A DNA stretch of 64,000 bases from Streptomyces sp. WM4235 (GTDB taxonomy: Bacteria > Actinomycetota > Actinomycetes > Streptomycetales > Streptomycetaceae): contig NZ_LGDE01000136.1 of the NCBI RefSeq assembly GCF_001279725.1, positions 1 to 64,000 of the forward strand, in the 5' to 3' direction. The notes below the pieces were generated by a model, which was not told where the DNA came from, did no database searches, and was given only the letters and a program-made list of their open reading frames with translations. Both the position numbers and the translations under genes were made by a program. Shown here one piece after another: positions 18,042 to 26,082 of the stretch (position 1 is its first letter; each line of letters opens with the position of its first letter).

Positions 18042-19526
18042 TCAGGGCCGCTTGGGGGCGCGTTCCACCAGGGCGCGTTCCACCAGGGCGCGTGCCGCGC
18101 CCGTGTACCCGGCCGGATCGCACAGGCCCGCCAGCGCCGCCGGCCCCAGGACGCCCGCCAGCTCGGGAGCCTCGGCGAGGACGTCCGCCAGGGGACGTCC
18201 CTCGGCGCCGGCCGTCGCCGTGGCCTCGTTCAACAGCGTGCGGGCCGCGGCCTTCCCGAGCCGTGGGGCGAGCACGGCCACGATCCGCTCCGAGACCACC
18301 GCGCTGCCGGTGAGGTCCAGGTTGGCGCGCATCCGCTCCGACCTGACCTCCAGCCCCTCGGCCAGTTCCACGGCCGTGTGCGAGGCGCCGCCCACCAGCC
18401 GCAGGCACTCCCGCAGCAGCAACCACTCGGCGTGCCAGGCGCCCGCGGACCGCTCGTCCTCCGACACCAGACAGGCCGTCAACGCGCCCGCCAGGGCCGG
18501 GACCTGGAGGGCCGCGCTGCGGATCAGCGTGGACAGCACCGGATTGCGCTTGTGGGGCATCGCGGAGGAACTCCCCCGCCCGGCGCCGCCCGGTTCGGCG
18601 AGTTCGCCGACCTCGGTCCGGGCCATGCCCTGCACGTCCACGGCGATCTTCCCGAGCGCCCCCGCCGTGAAGGCGAGCGCCGCCGCCAGGTCGGCGAGCG
18701 GCGTGCGCAGGCTGTGCCACGGCAACGCCGGCCGGGCCAGGCCCGTCTCGGCGGCGTACGCGGCGACCAGCCGGTCGTGGAAGACCCCCGGGTCCAGCAC
18801 GTCCTCGGAGCCCTCGGGGCCGTCGAGGCCGGCGTACTCGACGTACCCGGCCAGGGTTCCCGCCGCGCCGCCCAGCGAGACGGGCAGCCCCTCCTCCTGG
18901 ACCCGCGCGAGCCTCTCCCGGGCCTCGCGCACCAGCTGGAGCCAGCCCGCCGCCTTCAACCCGAACGTCGTCGGCACGGCGTGCAGCGCCATCGTCCGAC
19001 CGGCGATCAGCGTGTCCCGGTGCTCCCCGGCCAGCGCGGCCAGGGCCGTCGCGGTACGCGTCAGGTCCTCCCGCACGAGCGTCAGCGCGCGGTGCGCCAC
19101 CAGCATCGCCCCGGTGTCGAAGATGTCCTGGCTGGTGGAGCCGCGGTGGACGTACTCGGCGGCCTCCGGGGAGTCCGCCGCGACCACCGCGGTCAGCGCC
19201 CGCACCAGGCCCACGACCGGGTTGGCCGTCTCCCGGGCCGCGACGGCCAGCTCGCGCAGGTCCAGCCGCTCCGCCCGGGCCGCGTCGGTGATGGCGTCGG
19301 CGGCCTGCCAGGGCAGGGTGCCCAGCCGGGCCTGGGCCCGGGCCAGTGCCGCCTCGGCGTCCAACATGGCCTGGAGCCAGGCGGGATCCCCGGTCACCGC
19401 CTCGACGGGGGTGCCGGCGCGGACCGGTGAGAGCAGGCCCGCGTCGGGCGCCGTCGCGGGAGCCGGCTCGACCTCGGCCGCGGGAGGGGGCGCGGCCGGC
19501 TCGACCAGGCGCAGACCGCCGGGCAT
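18042..19526 (-). CDS. CreD-like nitrosuccinate lyase (fumarase/aspartase superfamily)
   Basis: A 494-residue lyase with the superfamily signature SSSAMPHKRNP (about two-thirds along) and the catalytic-loop segment HRGSTSQDIFDTG. By general pattern it looks like 3-carboxy-cis,cis-muconate cycloisomerase or adenylosuccinate lyase. However, no protocatechuate or purine genes are near, and it starts on the stop codon of a CreE-like oxygenase (TGATG). In cremeomycin, fosfazinomycin and related pathways this exact pair converts aspartate to nitrosuccinate and then to fumarate plus nitrous acid. The C-terminus ends with an in-frame duplication (ALVER twice). Assignment rests on pairing and motifs; a residue-level comparison with CreD was not possible here. 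Confidence 0.78.
   Translation of the reverse strand: MPGGLRLVEPAAPPPAAEVEPAPATAPDAGLLSPVRAGTPVEAVTGDPAWLQAMLDAEAALARAQARLGTLPWQAADAITDAARAERLDLRELAVAARETANPVVGLVRALTAVVAADSPEAAEYVHRGSTSQDIFDTGAMLVAHRALTLVREDLTRTATALAALAGEHRDTLIAGRTMALHAVPTTFGLKAAGWLQLVREARERLARVQEEGLPVSLGGAAGTLAGYVEYAGLDGPEGSEDVLDPGVFHDRLVAAYAAETGLARPALPWHSLRTPLADLAAALAFTAGALGKIAVDVQGMARTEVGELAEPGGAGRGSSSAMPHKRNPVLSTLIRSAALQVPALAGALTACLVSEDERSAGAWHAEWLLLRECLRLVGGASHTAVELAEGLEVRSERMRANLDLTGSAVVSERIVAVLAPRLGKAAARTLLNEATATAGAEGRPLADVLAEAPELAGVLGPAALAGLCDPAGYTGAARALVERALVERAPKRP
18059..18088. repeat. 15-base tandem duplication in the CreD-like gene
   Basis: Two identical adjacent copies, 18059-18073 and 18074-18088, add five residues near the C-terminus without breaking the frame; a likely replication-slippage product. 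Confidence 0.8.
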
Positions 19527-21505
19527 CAGACGATCACTCCGGTGAGGTCGGTGCCGGCGTCCACCGGGCCCAGCCCGGCCGGCACGTGCGCGACCGCGGG
19601 CAGGTCCAGTACCGCGCGGGCGATGGCGTCGGAGTCCCCGAGCGTCACCGAGTCCACGCCCGGACGGATGCCCGCCGCGGTCACCCAGTGCACCGATTCG
19701 GTGGGCACCCCGTACGCGAACCGTCGCGGATGCGCGCGGCCCCGCGCGTCGAGCATGTGGAACGGTCGCTCGGTCACCGCGAGCCCGCCCGTCTCGTACG
19801 TGGTGCCCTGCGCGGCGTCGATCCGGTAGGTGGCGGCCTGGTCGGTGTCCAGGAGGTGGCGCAGCAACGGGTCGGCCGTGCGCCGCAGATCGGGCTCCGG
19901 CAGGCGGGCCTCGATCAGCGCGGTCGCGCGGATCGCCGGACCGGGAACCACCGAGGACTCGGCCACGTACAGCTGCGCGGTGGTGTCGATGCGGACCTGC
20001 ACCCCGGGGCCGAGGATGGTCAGGACCCCCGCCTCGATCAGGGCGCCCATCTCCTCGATGCGGGAGGCCGGCGGGCCGATGGACAGGAACGCGTTGAGCG
20101 GCGTGTACCAGCCCTCCAGGTCGTCGCGGTGCGAGGTGCCCTCCAGCCCGCCGTGGTCGACCGCCAGCCGGATCTCGTTGCGCAGGTCGCGCAGCAGGTC
20201 CAGGGCGGCCTTCACGGGGCCGCTGACGTTCCCCTGCTTGGCCGCGACCACGTCGCGGGCCAGGTACTCCAACAGCCAGGCGGTGAAATCGGCGCGGCCG
20301 GTGAACACCCGGTCGCCGTAGGGACGGGAGAGGCCCTCCCAGTCCCACCGGTCGGCCTCCTCGATGCCGTGCGCCGTCAGCAGTGGCGCGGGATCGGCGT
20401 CCGGCTCCAGCGCCAGGTACTGCTCCACGAACGGCTCGCGTTCGGCGTCCCGGCCGCGCTGCGTGAGCAGGGTGCCGTAGTAGACGCTCTCCACCTCGCG
20501 GGCGATCAGCGGCCACAGGTCGGCGCTGAAGCTGACCGGCCGGCCGTCCCGCGCGTCCTCCTTGAGCGCCGCGATGAACTCGGCGGTCAGCAGCCGCGGG
20601 TAGTAACGCCCGTGCGCGCCCTTCTCGTTCTCGCCGCGCGCGTGGTAGGGGATGCCGCGCCGCGAGAACGCGTACAGCCGGGGCTCCTGCCCGGACGGGC
20701 GGTACACGAGCTTGTCGCCCTCCCGCTCGAAGGCCCCGCCGCGGCCCGCCGTCAGCAGCGCCATGTGGTCGAAGAAGTTCAGGCCCAGACCGCGCAACAG
20801 CACGTTCTGGCCGGCCTCGATGCCGCTGAGGTCCAGGTCCGCCGGGTTCGAGGGCGTGAGGTAGGTGAGGTGGTGGATCCGGGCCAGGCTGGCCGTCCGG
20901 GCCTCCCGGCTGGTGAGCCGGGCCGGCACGTGCCCCTGCGCCATCACGATGGCGTCGAGCGCGTTCAGCCGGACGCCGTTCTCCAACCGCACGCCCTGCG
21001 GTCCACCGGGCACCCCGTGGGTGTCGGCCATGGCCACCGCCCGCGTCCGGTGCACGTGCACCGTGACGTGGCCGGGCGCGCTCTCGACGACCCGGCGGAA
21101 GCAGTCGCCCAGGTAGGTGCCGTAGAAGGCGCGCGTGGGGTACGTGTTCGGACCCATCCGGCGGGCCTCGGCCAGCGTGGCCTCGTCGTGGCTGTCACGG
21201 TCCCCGAGCAGGGCCAGGCCCTGCGCCCACTCGTACAGGCTCGGACCCGGCTCGATGGGCCCGTCGATGCGGACGCTGTGGTCCGTGAAGACGGTGATCT
21301 GCGAGGCGACGGTGTTCATCAGCAGGTGCCGGGACTGGGCCGCGCGCCACACCGTTCCGGCGCCGGGCGCGGAGGGGTCCACGACGTGCACCACGACGCC
21401 CTCGCGCGAAGGCGCGGTCCGCTCGGCGGCGATCAGCCGCTCCAGGACGGACAGGCCGCGCGGTCCGGCGCCGATGACGGCGAGCTCTACTCGGCTCTTC
21501 TTCAT
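19526..21505 (-). CDS. CreE-like FAD monooxygenase, predicted nitrosuccinate synthase
   Basis: A 659-residue FAD/NAD(P)-binding protein with an N-terminal dinucleotide fold (LAVIGAGPRGLSVLERL) followed by long family-specific segments such as RHLLMNTVASQITVFTD and AIVMAQGHVP. This length and the NAD_binding_9-like N-terminus match the CreE/FzmM group, which oxidises the amino group of aspartate to give nitrosuccinate. The next gene downstream, overlapping by one base, is the cognate lyase, the strongest support. GGGAG precedes the ATG. Other members of the broad family are uncharacterised oxidoreductases, so aspartate as substrate is inferred from the pairing. Confidence 0.8.
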   Translation of the reverse strand: MKKSRVELAVIGAGPRGLSVLERLIAAERTAPSREGVVVHVVDPSAPGAGTVWRAAQSRHLLMNTVASQITVFTDHSVRIDGPIEPGPSLYEWAQGLALLGDRDSHDEATLAEARRMGPNTYPTRAFYGTYLGDCFRRVVESAPGHVTVHVHRTRAVAMADTHGVPGGPQGVRLENGVRLNALDAIVMAQGHVPARLTSREARTASLARIHHLTYLTPSNPADLDLSGIEAGQNVLLRGLGLNFFDHMALLTAGRGGAFEREGDKLVYRPSGQEPRLYAFSRRGIPYHARGENEKGAHGRYYPRLLTAEFIAALKEDARDGRPVSFSADLWPLIAREVESVYYGTLLTQRGRDAEREPFVEQYLALEPDADPAPLLTAHGIEEADRWDWEGLSRPYGDRVFTGRADFTAWLLEYLARDVVAAKQGNVSGPVKAALDLLRDLRNEIRLAVDHGGLEGTSHRDDLEGWYTPLNAFLSIGPPASRIEEMGALIEAGVLTILGPGVQVRIDTTAQLYVAESSVVPGPAIRATALIEARLPEPDLRRTADPLLRHLLDTDQAATYRIDAAQGTTYETGGLAVTERPFHMLDARGRAHPRRFAYGVPTESVHWVTAAGIRPGVDSVTLGDSDAIARAVLDLPAVAHVPAGLGPVDAGTDLTGVIV

Positions 21506-21538
21506 TGCGGAACTCCCATTCCTACGGTGCGCGGACGA

Positions 21539-23119
21539 CTAGTTGGCGGTGCTCGTGGACTCGCCGGCGCCGAGCAGCCGGGCCAGCTCCAGGCGCTTGA
21601 TCTTCGTGGTCGCGGTCTGCGGGAGGTCCTCCAGCCGCCACTGCACGGGCTCCGCCAGCGGCGGCAGCCCGACCACGGCCGACTGCCAGGCGGCCAGGTC
21701 CAGCGGCTTGTCGTCCCGGGTGCTGACCACGGGGACGGCGGTGCCGTCGGGGCCGGGGATGATGATGACCTCGACGAGCTCGGGGACGCGGGTGAACAGC
21801 TTGTCCTCGATCTCCAGGGTGCTCTTGACGCCCGGGATCTCGTCCACCTCGCGGTCCAGCAGGTGCAGACAGCCCCACTTGGTGCGGTAGCCGACGTCGC
21901 CCATGCGCCACCAGCCGTCGTTGACCTGCTTCTCCCAGCGCTGGTGCTCGCCGAGGTAGCTGATGATCCGGCCGTCGCTGCGGACCTCGATCCAGCCCGG
22001 GTTGTCCTTGTCCGGCGGGTTGCCGTCGCGGCTGACGACCCGTACCCCCGTCATCCCGGGGAACGGCACGCCCACGCACCGGCCGTTGAAGTCGGCGCCG
22101 TCCTTGAGGGAGTACGTGCGGGCCGCGATCGGACCGACCTCGCTCTGGCCGTAGGCCTGCGCGAACCGGCGGTTCTTCCGCCCGGAGGCCTGGAGCAGCC
22201 GGTTCACCGTCCGGGGGTGGATCGCGTCGAAGGTGCTGGAGAAGTACTTCACGTTGGCCAGCGGCCGGCGCGGGTCCTCGGCCAACACCTCCCAGCGCAG
22301 GAAGGTGTTGGGGTGCGCCTCGATGAACCCCGGCGGCACCTGGCTGAACAGGTCTCCCACCGTCTCCGGGTCGTCGTCGCGCAACACGATCAGCGGATGG
22401 CCCTGGAGCACGGCGATGGGCATCGCGGTGAACATCCGCGAGTGGACGAACGAGACGTGCACGGCGATCGGTTCGCTGCGCCGCACGGCCGTCGACACCA
22501 CGGTGGCCTGCGGCCGGTAGCGCGCCTGGAAGCTGGTGCCGGTGTGCACGGCGAGCTTCGGCGTGCCGGTCGTGCCCGAGGTGTGCGTGATCAGGGTGGG
22601 ATGGTCGGCGGGCATGGCGACCGCCGGCACCCGCGGTGCCCCGGCGAGCGCGGCGAACGCGGTCGCGCCCTCGTACGCCCCGGAGGCGAGCAGCACCTCC
22701 CGGGAGAGGGCCATGACCTCGGCGGGCAGCGAGTGCTCCAGCTTCTCCTGGTCGGTGACCAGGAACGGCCGGCCCACGCGCCGCAGCAGCTCGGCGACGG
22801 TCGCCCCGTCCAACTTCGGCGACAGCAGCACCGGGACGGCCCCGATGCGGGCGATGGCGCAGGCCAGCAGGGTGATGTCGAACCCGTCCCCCTTGTGCAC
22901 CACCACGTGGTCACCGGGGCGGACCTGGACCGACCACAGCCGGGAGGCCAGCTCCGCCACCAGTTCGGCGACCTCCGTCAGGGTGGCCCTGCGGCTCAGC
23001 TCGGGGGCGATGTCGAGATCGTGGTCGAGGATCACGAAATTGCCGGGGTGTCGGGCGGCCGCTCGATCGAACAGCGTGCCGAGCCGAATTCCCTTGTTGT
23101 TTATGCGCTGGAGGAACAT
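21539..23119 (-). CDS. AMP-forming ligase 2 (ANL superfamily), CreM-like diazotase candidate
   Basis: A 526-residue class I adenylate-forming enzyme with THTSGTTGTPK, YGQSE, WRMGDVG, LLDREVD and the C-terminal Lys in QTATTKIKRLE. It is paralogous to the ligase at 4676-6253. It lies 33 bases upstream of the CreE-like gene and in its transcript, so the ligase is made together with the nitrous acid enzymes. In cremeomycin biosynthesis an ATP-dependent ligase of this superfamily (CreM) couples nitrite with an ortho-aminophenol to form a diazo group. That role is proposed here by position. Ordinary carboxylate activation remains possible. Confidence 0.78.
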   Translation of the reverse strand: MFLQRINNKGIRLGTLFDRAAARHPGNFVILDHDLDIAPELSRRATLTEVAELVAELASRLWSVQVRPGDHVVVHKGDGFDITLLACAIARIGAVPVLLSPKLDGATVAELLRRVGRPFLVTDQEKLEHSLPAEVMALSREVLLASGAYEGATAFAALAGAPRVPAVAMPADHPTLITHTSGTTGTPKLAVHTGTSFQARYRPQATVVSTAVRRSEPIAVHVSFVHSRMFTAMPIAVLQGHPLIVLRDDDPETVGDLFSQVPPGFIEAHPNTFLRWEVLAEDPRRPLANVKYFSSTFDAIHPRTVNRLLQASGRKNRRFAQAYGQSEVGPIAARTYSLKDGADFNGRCVGVPFPGMTGVRVVSRDGNPPDKDNPGWIEVRSDGRIISYLGEHQRWEKQVNDGWWRMGDVGYRTKWGCLHLLDREVDEIPGVKSTLEIEDKLFTRVPELVEVIIIPGPDGTAVPVVSTRDDKPLDLAAWQSAVVGLPPLAEPVQWRLEDLPQTATTKIKRLELARLLGAGESTSTAN

Positions 23120-23161
23120 GCGTCACTCTCTCGTCCGTGAATTGCCGATGCCGGTCTGAAT

Positions 23162-23701
23162 TCAGGCCTTTTCGATGACGTCCTTGATGCGGGAGAGAGT
23201 GGCGTCGAGATCCTGCACCAACTTCGCCGTCCAGTCGTCGACGAACTTCCGGCGCCCCGCCTCGTCCAGATCCGCGACGATCTTGTGGATTCCGGCGGTC
23301 GCCTTTCCCATCCGGAAGTGGTGGGTGAGCACGGAACCCGATCCGTCGGCCTTCACGTCGAAGCCCCAGACGCTCTCCTGGTCCTCCTGGGCGTGCGTGA
23401 GCATCATCCAGCGGAACGTCCGGCCCGGCTCGGCCGCCGTGACCCGGGCCTCGGTGTACCAGGTGCCGCGGACCAGCGGGGCCCAGGCGACGACCTGCTC
23501 GCTGCGCAGGTTCTCGCCCCGGAAGATCGAACCGACCGCGGAGGGCTCTCCCGAGATCCATTCGCCGCCCATGCATTCCGGGCTCCATTCGGCACTGCGC
23601 GGCAGGTCGCTGACCACCGCGTACACCTCCTCGGGCGTGGCGTTCACCGAAATGTCGGCGCGGAGTTCAAACAGCGGGGAGGTTTCGATGATGTTCGTCA
23701 T
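23162..23701 (-). CDS. SRPBCC (START-like) family protein
   Basis: A 179-residue helix-grip protein of the polyketide cyclase/dehydrase and lipid transport group, recognisable from the N-terminal ISVNATPEEVYAVVSDLPR, the central SIFRGENL and the C-terminal amphipathic helix. ATG 23701 is chosen over the TTG 36 bases upstream because a purine-rich AGGA lies at the right distance. It precedes ligase 2 by 42 bases in the same direction. Such proteins bind small hydrophobic ligands and sometimes catalyse cyclisation or dehydration. Here it could bind an aromatic intermediate or a reactive diazo product (inference). Confidence 0.82.
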   Translation of the reverse strand: MTNIIETSPLFELRADISVNATPEEVYAVVSDLPRSAEWSPECMGGEWISGEPSAVGSIFRGENLRSEQVVAWAPLVRGTWYTEARVTAAEPGRTFRWMMLTHAQEDQESVWGFDVKADGSGSVLTHHFRMGKATAGIHKIVADLDEAGRRKFVDDWTAKLVQDLDATLSRIKDVIEKA

Positions 23702-23797
23702 GGTTGAAATCCTGTCTTTGTCGGGGCGGCCGGTCAACGGCCGAAATTGCTATCCGTCAGGTCGATGACGCCATGCGTCCATGAATTCGGGAATGCG

Positions 23798-24772
23798 TCA
23801 GGAAACGCGCAGGACGAGCTTTCCGCGGACCTTTCCCTCGTCGAGCCGACGGTGCGCCGTGCCCGCCTCGCTCAGCGGCAGCACCTCGGTCGCGTGCGGC
23901 TTCAGCAGCCCGTCGGCCAGCAACCGGTTGATGTTCGCGGCGGCGTCCGCCAGTTCGTGCGTACGGGCGTGGGAGATGGCGAAGCCGAGCACCGAGCGGT
24001 CCTGGAGGTACAGGGCGCCGGCCGGCAACACCGGACGCGTCCGCAGTCCGGCGAGGACGACCACCCGGCCTCGGGAGGCGAGCAACTCCACCGCCGTCTC
24101 CAGGTCGTTGCGGCCCGAGGTGTCCACGTACAGGTCCACGCCGTCCGGGGCCGCCGCCCGGATCAGGGCCGGCACGTCCTCCTCGCGGTAGTCGACGAAG
24201 TGCCGGGCGCCCAGCGAGCGCACGTACGCGGCGTCGCGCCCGGCGGCCACGGCCACCACCCGGGCGCCCGCCTGGGCGGCCATCACCACCGCCGCGCTCC
24301 CCACGTTCCCGGCGGCGCCGAGGACGAGGACCGTCTCGCCGGCCCGGACCCGACCGTGCGTGAACAGGGCGAGGTGCGCCGTCGCCGCCGGATGGGCCAG
24401 CGCCACCGCGTGCACCGGGTCCACCCCCGCCGGCAGGTGGTACAGCCGGTCCGCCGGCACGGCCACCCGTTCGGCGGCGGCGCCCTGCCGGCCCGCGTGA
24501 CCGAGGCTGTTGCACCACACCCGGTCACCCGCCGCGAAGCCGGGCGCACCGGGACCGGCGGAGACCACCGTTCCCACGAGGTCCCGTCCCACGACGAAGG
24601 GGAACGGCACCGGGGTTCGCCAGGCGCCCGAACGCACGAAGGTGTCCACGTGGTTGACGGCGGTGACCTCGACGTCGACCAGCACGTCACCCGAACCGGG
24701 AACGGGCGGCGGCAGTTCGCCGTGACGGATGGAATCGGGGGGACCGAGTTCTTCTATGTAGGCAGCACGCAT
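23798..24772 (-). CDS. Quinone oxidoreductase-like MDR protein
   Basis: A 324-residue zinc-independent medium-chain dehydrogenase/reductase of the QOR type. The catalytic-domain start includes GELPPPVPGSGDVLV and VVGRDLVGTVV; the NADPH fold has VLVLGAAGNVGSAAV. The structural-zinc Cys cluster of alcohol dehydrogenases is absent. It is the first gene of the - strand run, 96 bases before the SRPBCC gene, so it may share its transcript. It reduces quinones or enones with NADPH; in this setting it could act on a quinoid intermediate or protect the cell (inference). Its upstream region carries five direct repeats. Confidence 0.86.
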   Translation of the reverse strand: MRAAYIEELGPPDSIRHGELPPPVPGSGDVLVDVEVTAVNHVDTFVRSGAWRTPVPFPFVVGRDLVGTVVSAGPGAPGFAAGDRVWCNSLGHAGRQGAAAERVAVPADRLYHLPAGVDPVHAVALAHPAATAHLALFTHGRVRAGETVLVLGAAGNVGSAAVVMAAQAGARVVAVAAGRDAAYVRSLGARHFVDYREEDVPALIRAAAPDGVDLYVDTSGRNDLETAVELLASRGRVVVLAGLRTRPVLPAGALYLQDRSVLGFAISHARTHELADAAANINRLLADGLLKPHATEVLPLSEAGTAHRRLDEGKVRGKLVLRVS

Positions 24773-24836
24773 GGCTCGGATTCTGGTGCGGTTCCGGGGC
24801 TCCCGGGCCGCCGGAGGCGATCACCGCCCGAGGTCC

Positions 24837-24950
24837 GTCACCTCCCCGTCCCCGGTGTGTCACCTCGGCGCCCCCGGACGACGAATCGCACCACCGAGGT
24901 CCGTCAAGTCCCCGTCCCGCACGTCAAGTCCGGGCCCGGAACGTCAAGTC
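24837..24950. repeat. Five direct repeats GTCA(C/A)(C/G)TC between divergent genes
   Basis: GTCACCTC occurs at 24837 and 24859; GTCAAGTC occurs at 24903, 24923 and 24943. Spacings are 22, 44, 20 and 20 bases, close to whole pairs of helical turns, so all copies face the same side of the DNA. They fill the gap between the quinone oxidoreductase and the GNAT gene and look like operator iterons. Confidence 0.65.
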
Positions 24951-24991
24951 GGACGAGGCCGCCGCTCCATCGGCCGCCCGGCCGCCATCCC

Positions 24992-24997
24992 TACGAT
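24992..24997 (+). promoter_or_regulatory. -10 box of a probable leaderless promoter
   Basis: TACGAT ends seven bases before the chosen ATG of the GNAT gene; no ribosome-binding site is visible. It supports that start over the ATG nine bases upstream. Confidence 0.55.
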
Positions 24998-25004
24998 GCC
25001 GGTC

Positions 25005-25454
25005 ATGACCACGACCCCGCCGCGCACCGCGGCACTCCACGAGGTGCCGATCGGCGATCCGCGCGTCACCACCGACGTCGGCCCGCTCATCCGGGCCCTG
25101 CGACCCGCGCTCGACGAGCAGGCCTTCGCGGCCTTCGCGACCGAAGCCCAGGCACAGGGGCTGGTGTTCACCGCCGCCTACGACGAGGCCGGCCACTGCC
25201 TCGGCGTGGCGGCCCACCGTGTCCTCGCCACCAGCCGCGGTCGGATCCTGTTCGTCGACGACCTGGTCACCGATCCGGACCGGCGCTCGGGCGGGACCGG
25301 TGCGCTGCTGCTGGCCGCCCTGAAGTCCCGGGCCCGGGAGGAGGGATGCGTCCGCGTGGAACTGGACTCCGGGGTGACCAACCAGGGCGCCCACCGCTTC
25401 TACCACCGCCACGGCCTGACCATCGGCGCCCTGCACTTCGCCGTCGAGGTCTGA
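25005..25454 (+). CDS. GNAT-family N-acetyltransferase
   Basis: A 149-residue acetyltransferase. The acetyl-CoA loop region reads VDDLVTDPDRRSGGTGALLLAAL, interrupted here by the family pattern R-x2-G-x-G/A, followed by VELDSGVTNQGAHRFYHRHG. The substrate is unknown. The start follows a -10 box by seven bases. It is divergent from the quinone oxidoreductase across the repeat region. Confidence 0.85.
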   Translation: MTTTPPRTAALHEVPIGDPRVTTDVGPLIRALRPALDEQAFAAFATEAQAQGLVFTAAYDEAGHCLGVAAHRVLATSRGRILFVDDLVTDPDRRSGGTGALLLAALKSRAREEGCVRVELDSGVTNQGAHRFYHRHGLTIGALHFAVEV

Positions 25455-25559
25455 GACCCGCCTCCGCCGCACCCGACCGCGGCCTCTCGACGACGGGGCC
25501 TCGCCCGCGCCTTGCCGGTTCTTGGTCACGCCCTGTCCGGCGGCCGGGACGCTGGCGAC

Positions 25560-26078
25560 ATGACCACGCACGCCCCCTCGTCGACCCGCCCCGTCCTCCC
25601 GGAGCCGGCCGCCCTCACCCGTGTCCGCACCCTGCTGGCCACCCTGAGCCGGGACCACGCGAGCGCCCGGTGGGCGCCGACCGCGCTGGAGGCCCGCATC
25701 GGCGAACTCCTGCTCACCGCCTCGGCGGGCGACGGCGCACTCACCGCGCCCCGCCTGCGGGCAGCCCTCGCGGAGGGATCGATGAGCTTCCTCGCGGACA
25801 ACGGGGGCCGGCTCGCCCTGCTCCTCGGCGCCGTGCTGGAGCTGCTGATCTCCCCGGGGCCGGCCGACCCCGGAGCGGCCGGCCCCGCCGCGCCCGAGGA
25901 CCCGTACGACGCGGAGCACACCCGGCAGGCGGCGGCACACGCCCGAGAGGCGGTCGGACACGTCCACGAGACGGCGGCACACGCCCGAGAGGCGGTCAAC
26001 GCCGTGGACGCGGTACACGCCCTCCTCGACCGGATCACCCGGGACCCGGGCCTTCGGGCCGACGGCGCGGGGGGCTAG
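25560..26078 (+). CDS. Hypothetical protein with duplicated Ala/His-rich helix
   Basis: A 172-residue protein without a recognised family. The first 85 residues are predicted mostly helical. The C-terminal third contains a near-repeat (AAAHAREAVGHVHE then TAAHAREAVNAV) likely to form an amphipathic helix or coiled coil. It ends five bases before the NDH-2-like oxidoreductase, so the two are almost certainly co-transcribed and may work together. No transmembrane segment or signal peptide is evident. Codon positions show the usual high-GC bias of a real gene. Confidence 0.65.
   Translation: MTTHAPSSTRPVLPEPAALTRVRTLLATLSRDHASARWAPTALEARIGELLLTASAGDGALTAPRLRAALAEGSMSFLADNGGRLALLLGAVLELLISPGPADPGAAGPAAPEDPYDAEHTRQAAAHAREAVGHVHETAAHAREAVNAVDAVHALLDRITRDPGLRADGAGG
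25930..25997. repeat. 26-base direct repeat inside the hypothetical gene
   Basis: Identical 26-base copies at 25930-25955 and 25972-25997, 42 bases apart (14 codons), encode the duplicated helix. Confidence 0.75.
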
Positions 26079-26082
26079 CGCG

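Noticed and set aside
18042..19526. Adenylosuccinate lyase or 3-carboxymuconate cycloisomerase of primary metabolism
   Set aside because: No purine or protocatechuate genes nearby, and the gene overlaps a CreE-like oxygenase, the signature of the nitrous acid pathway.
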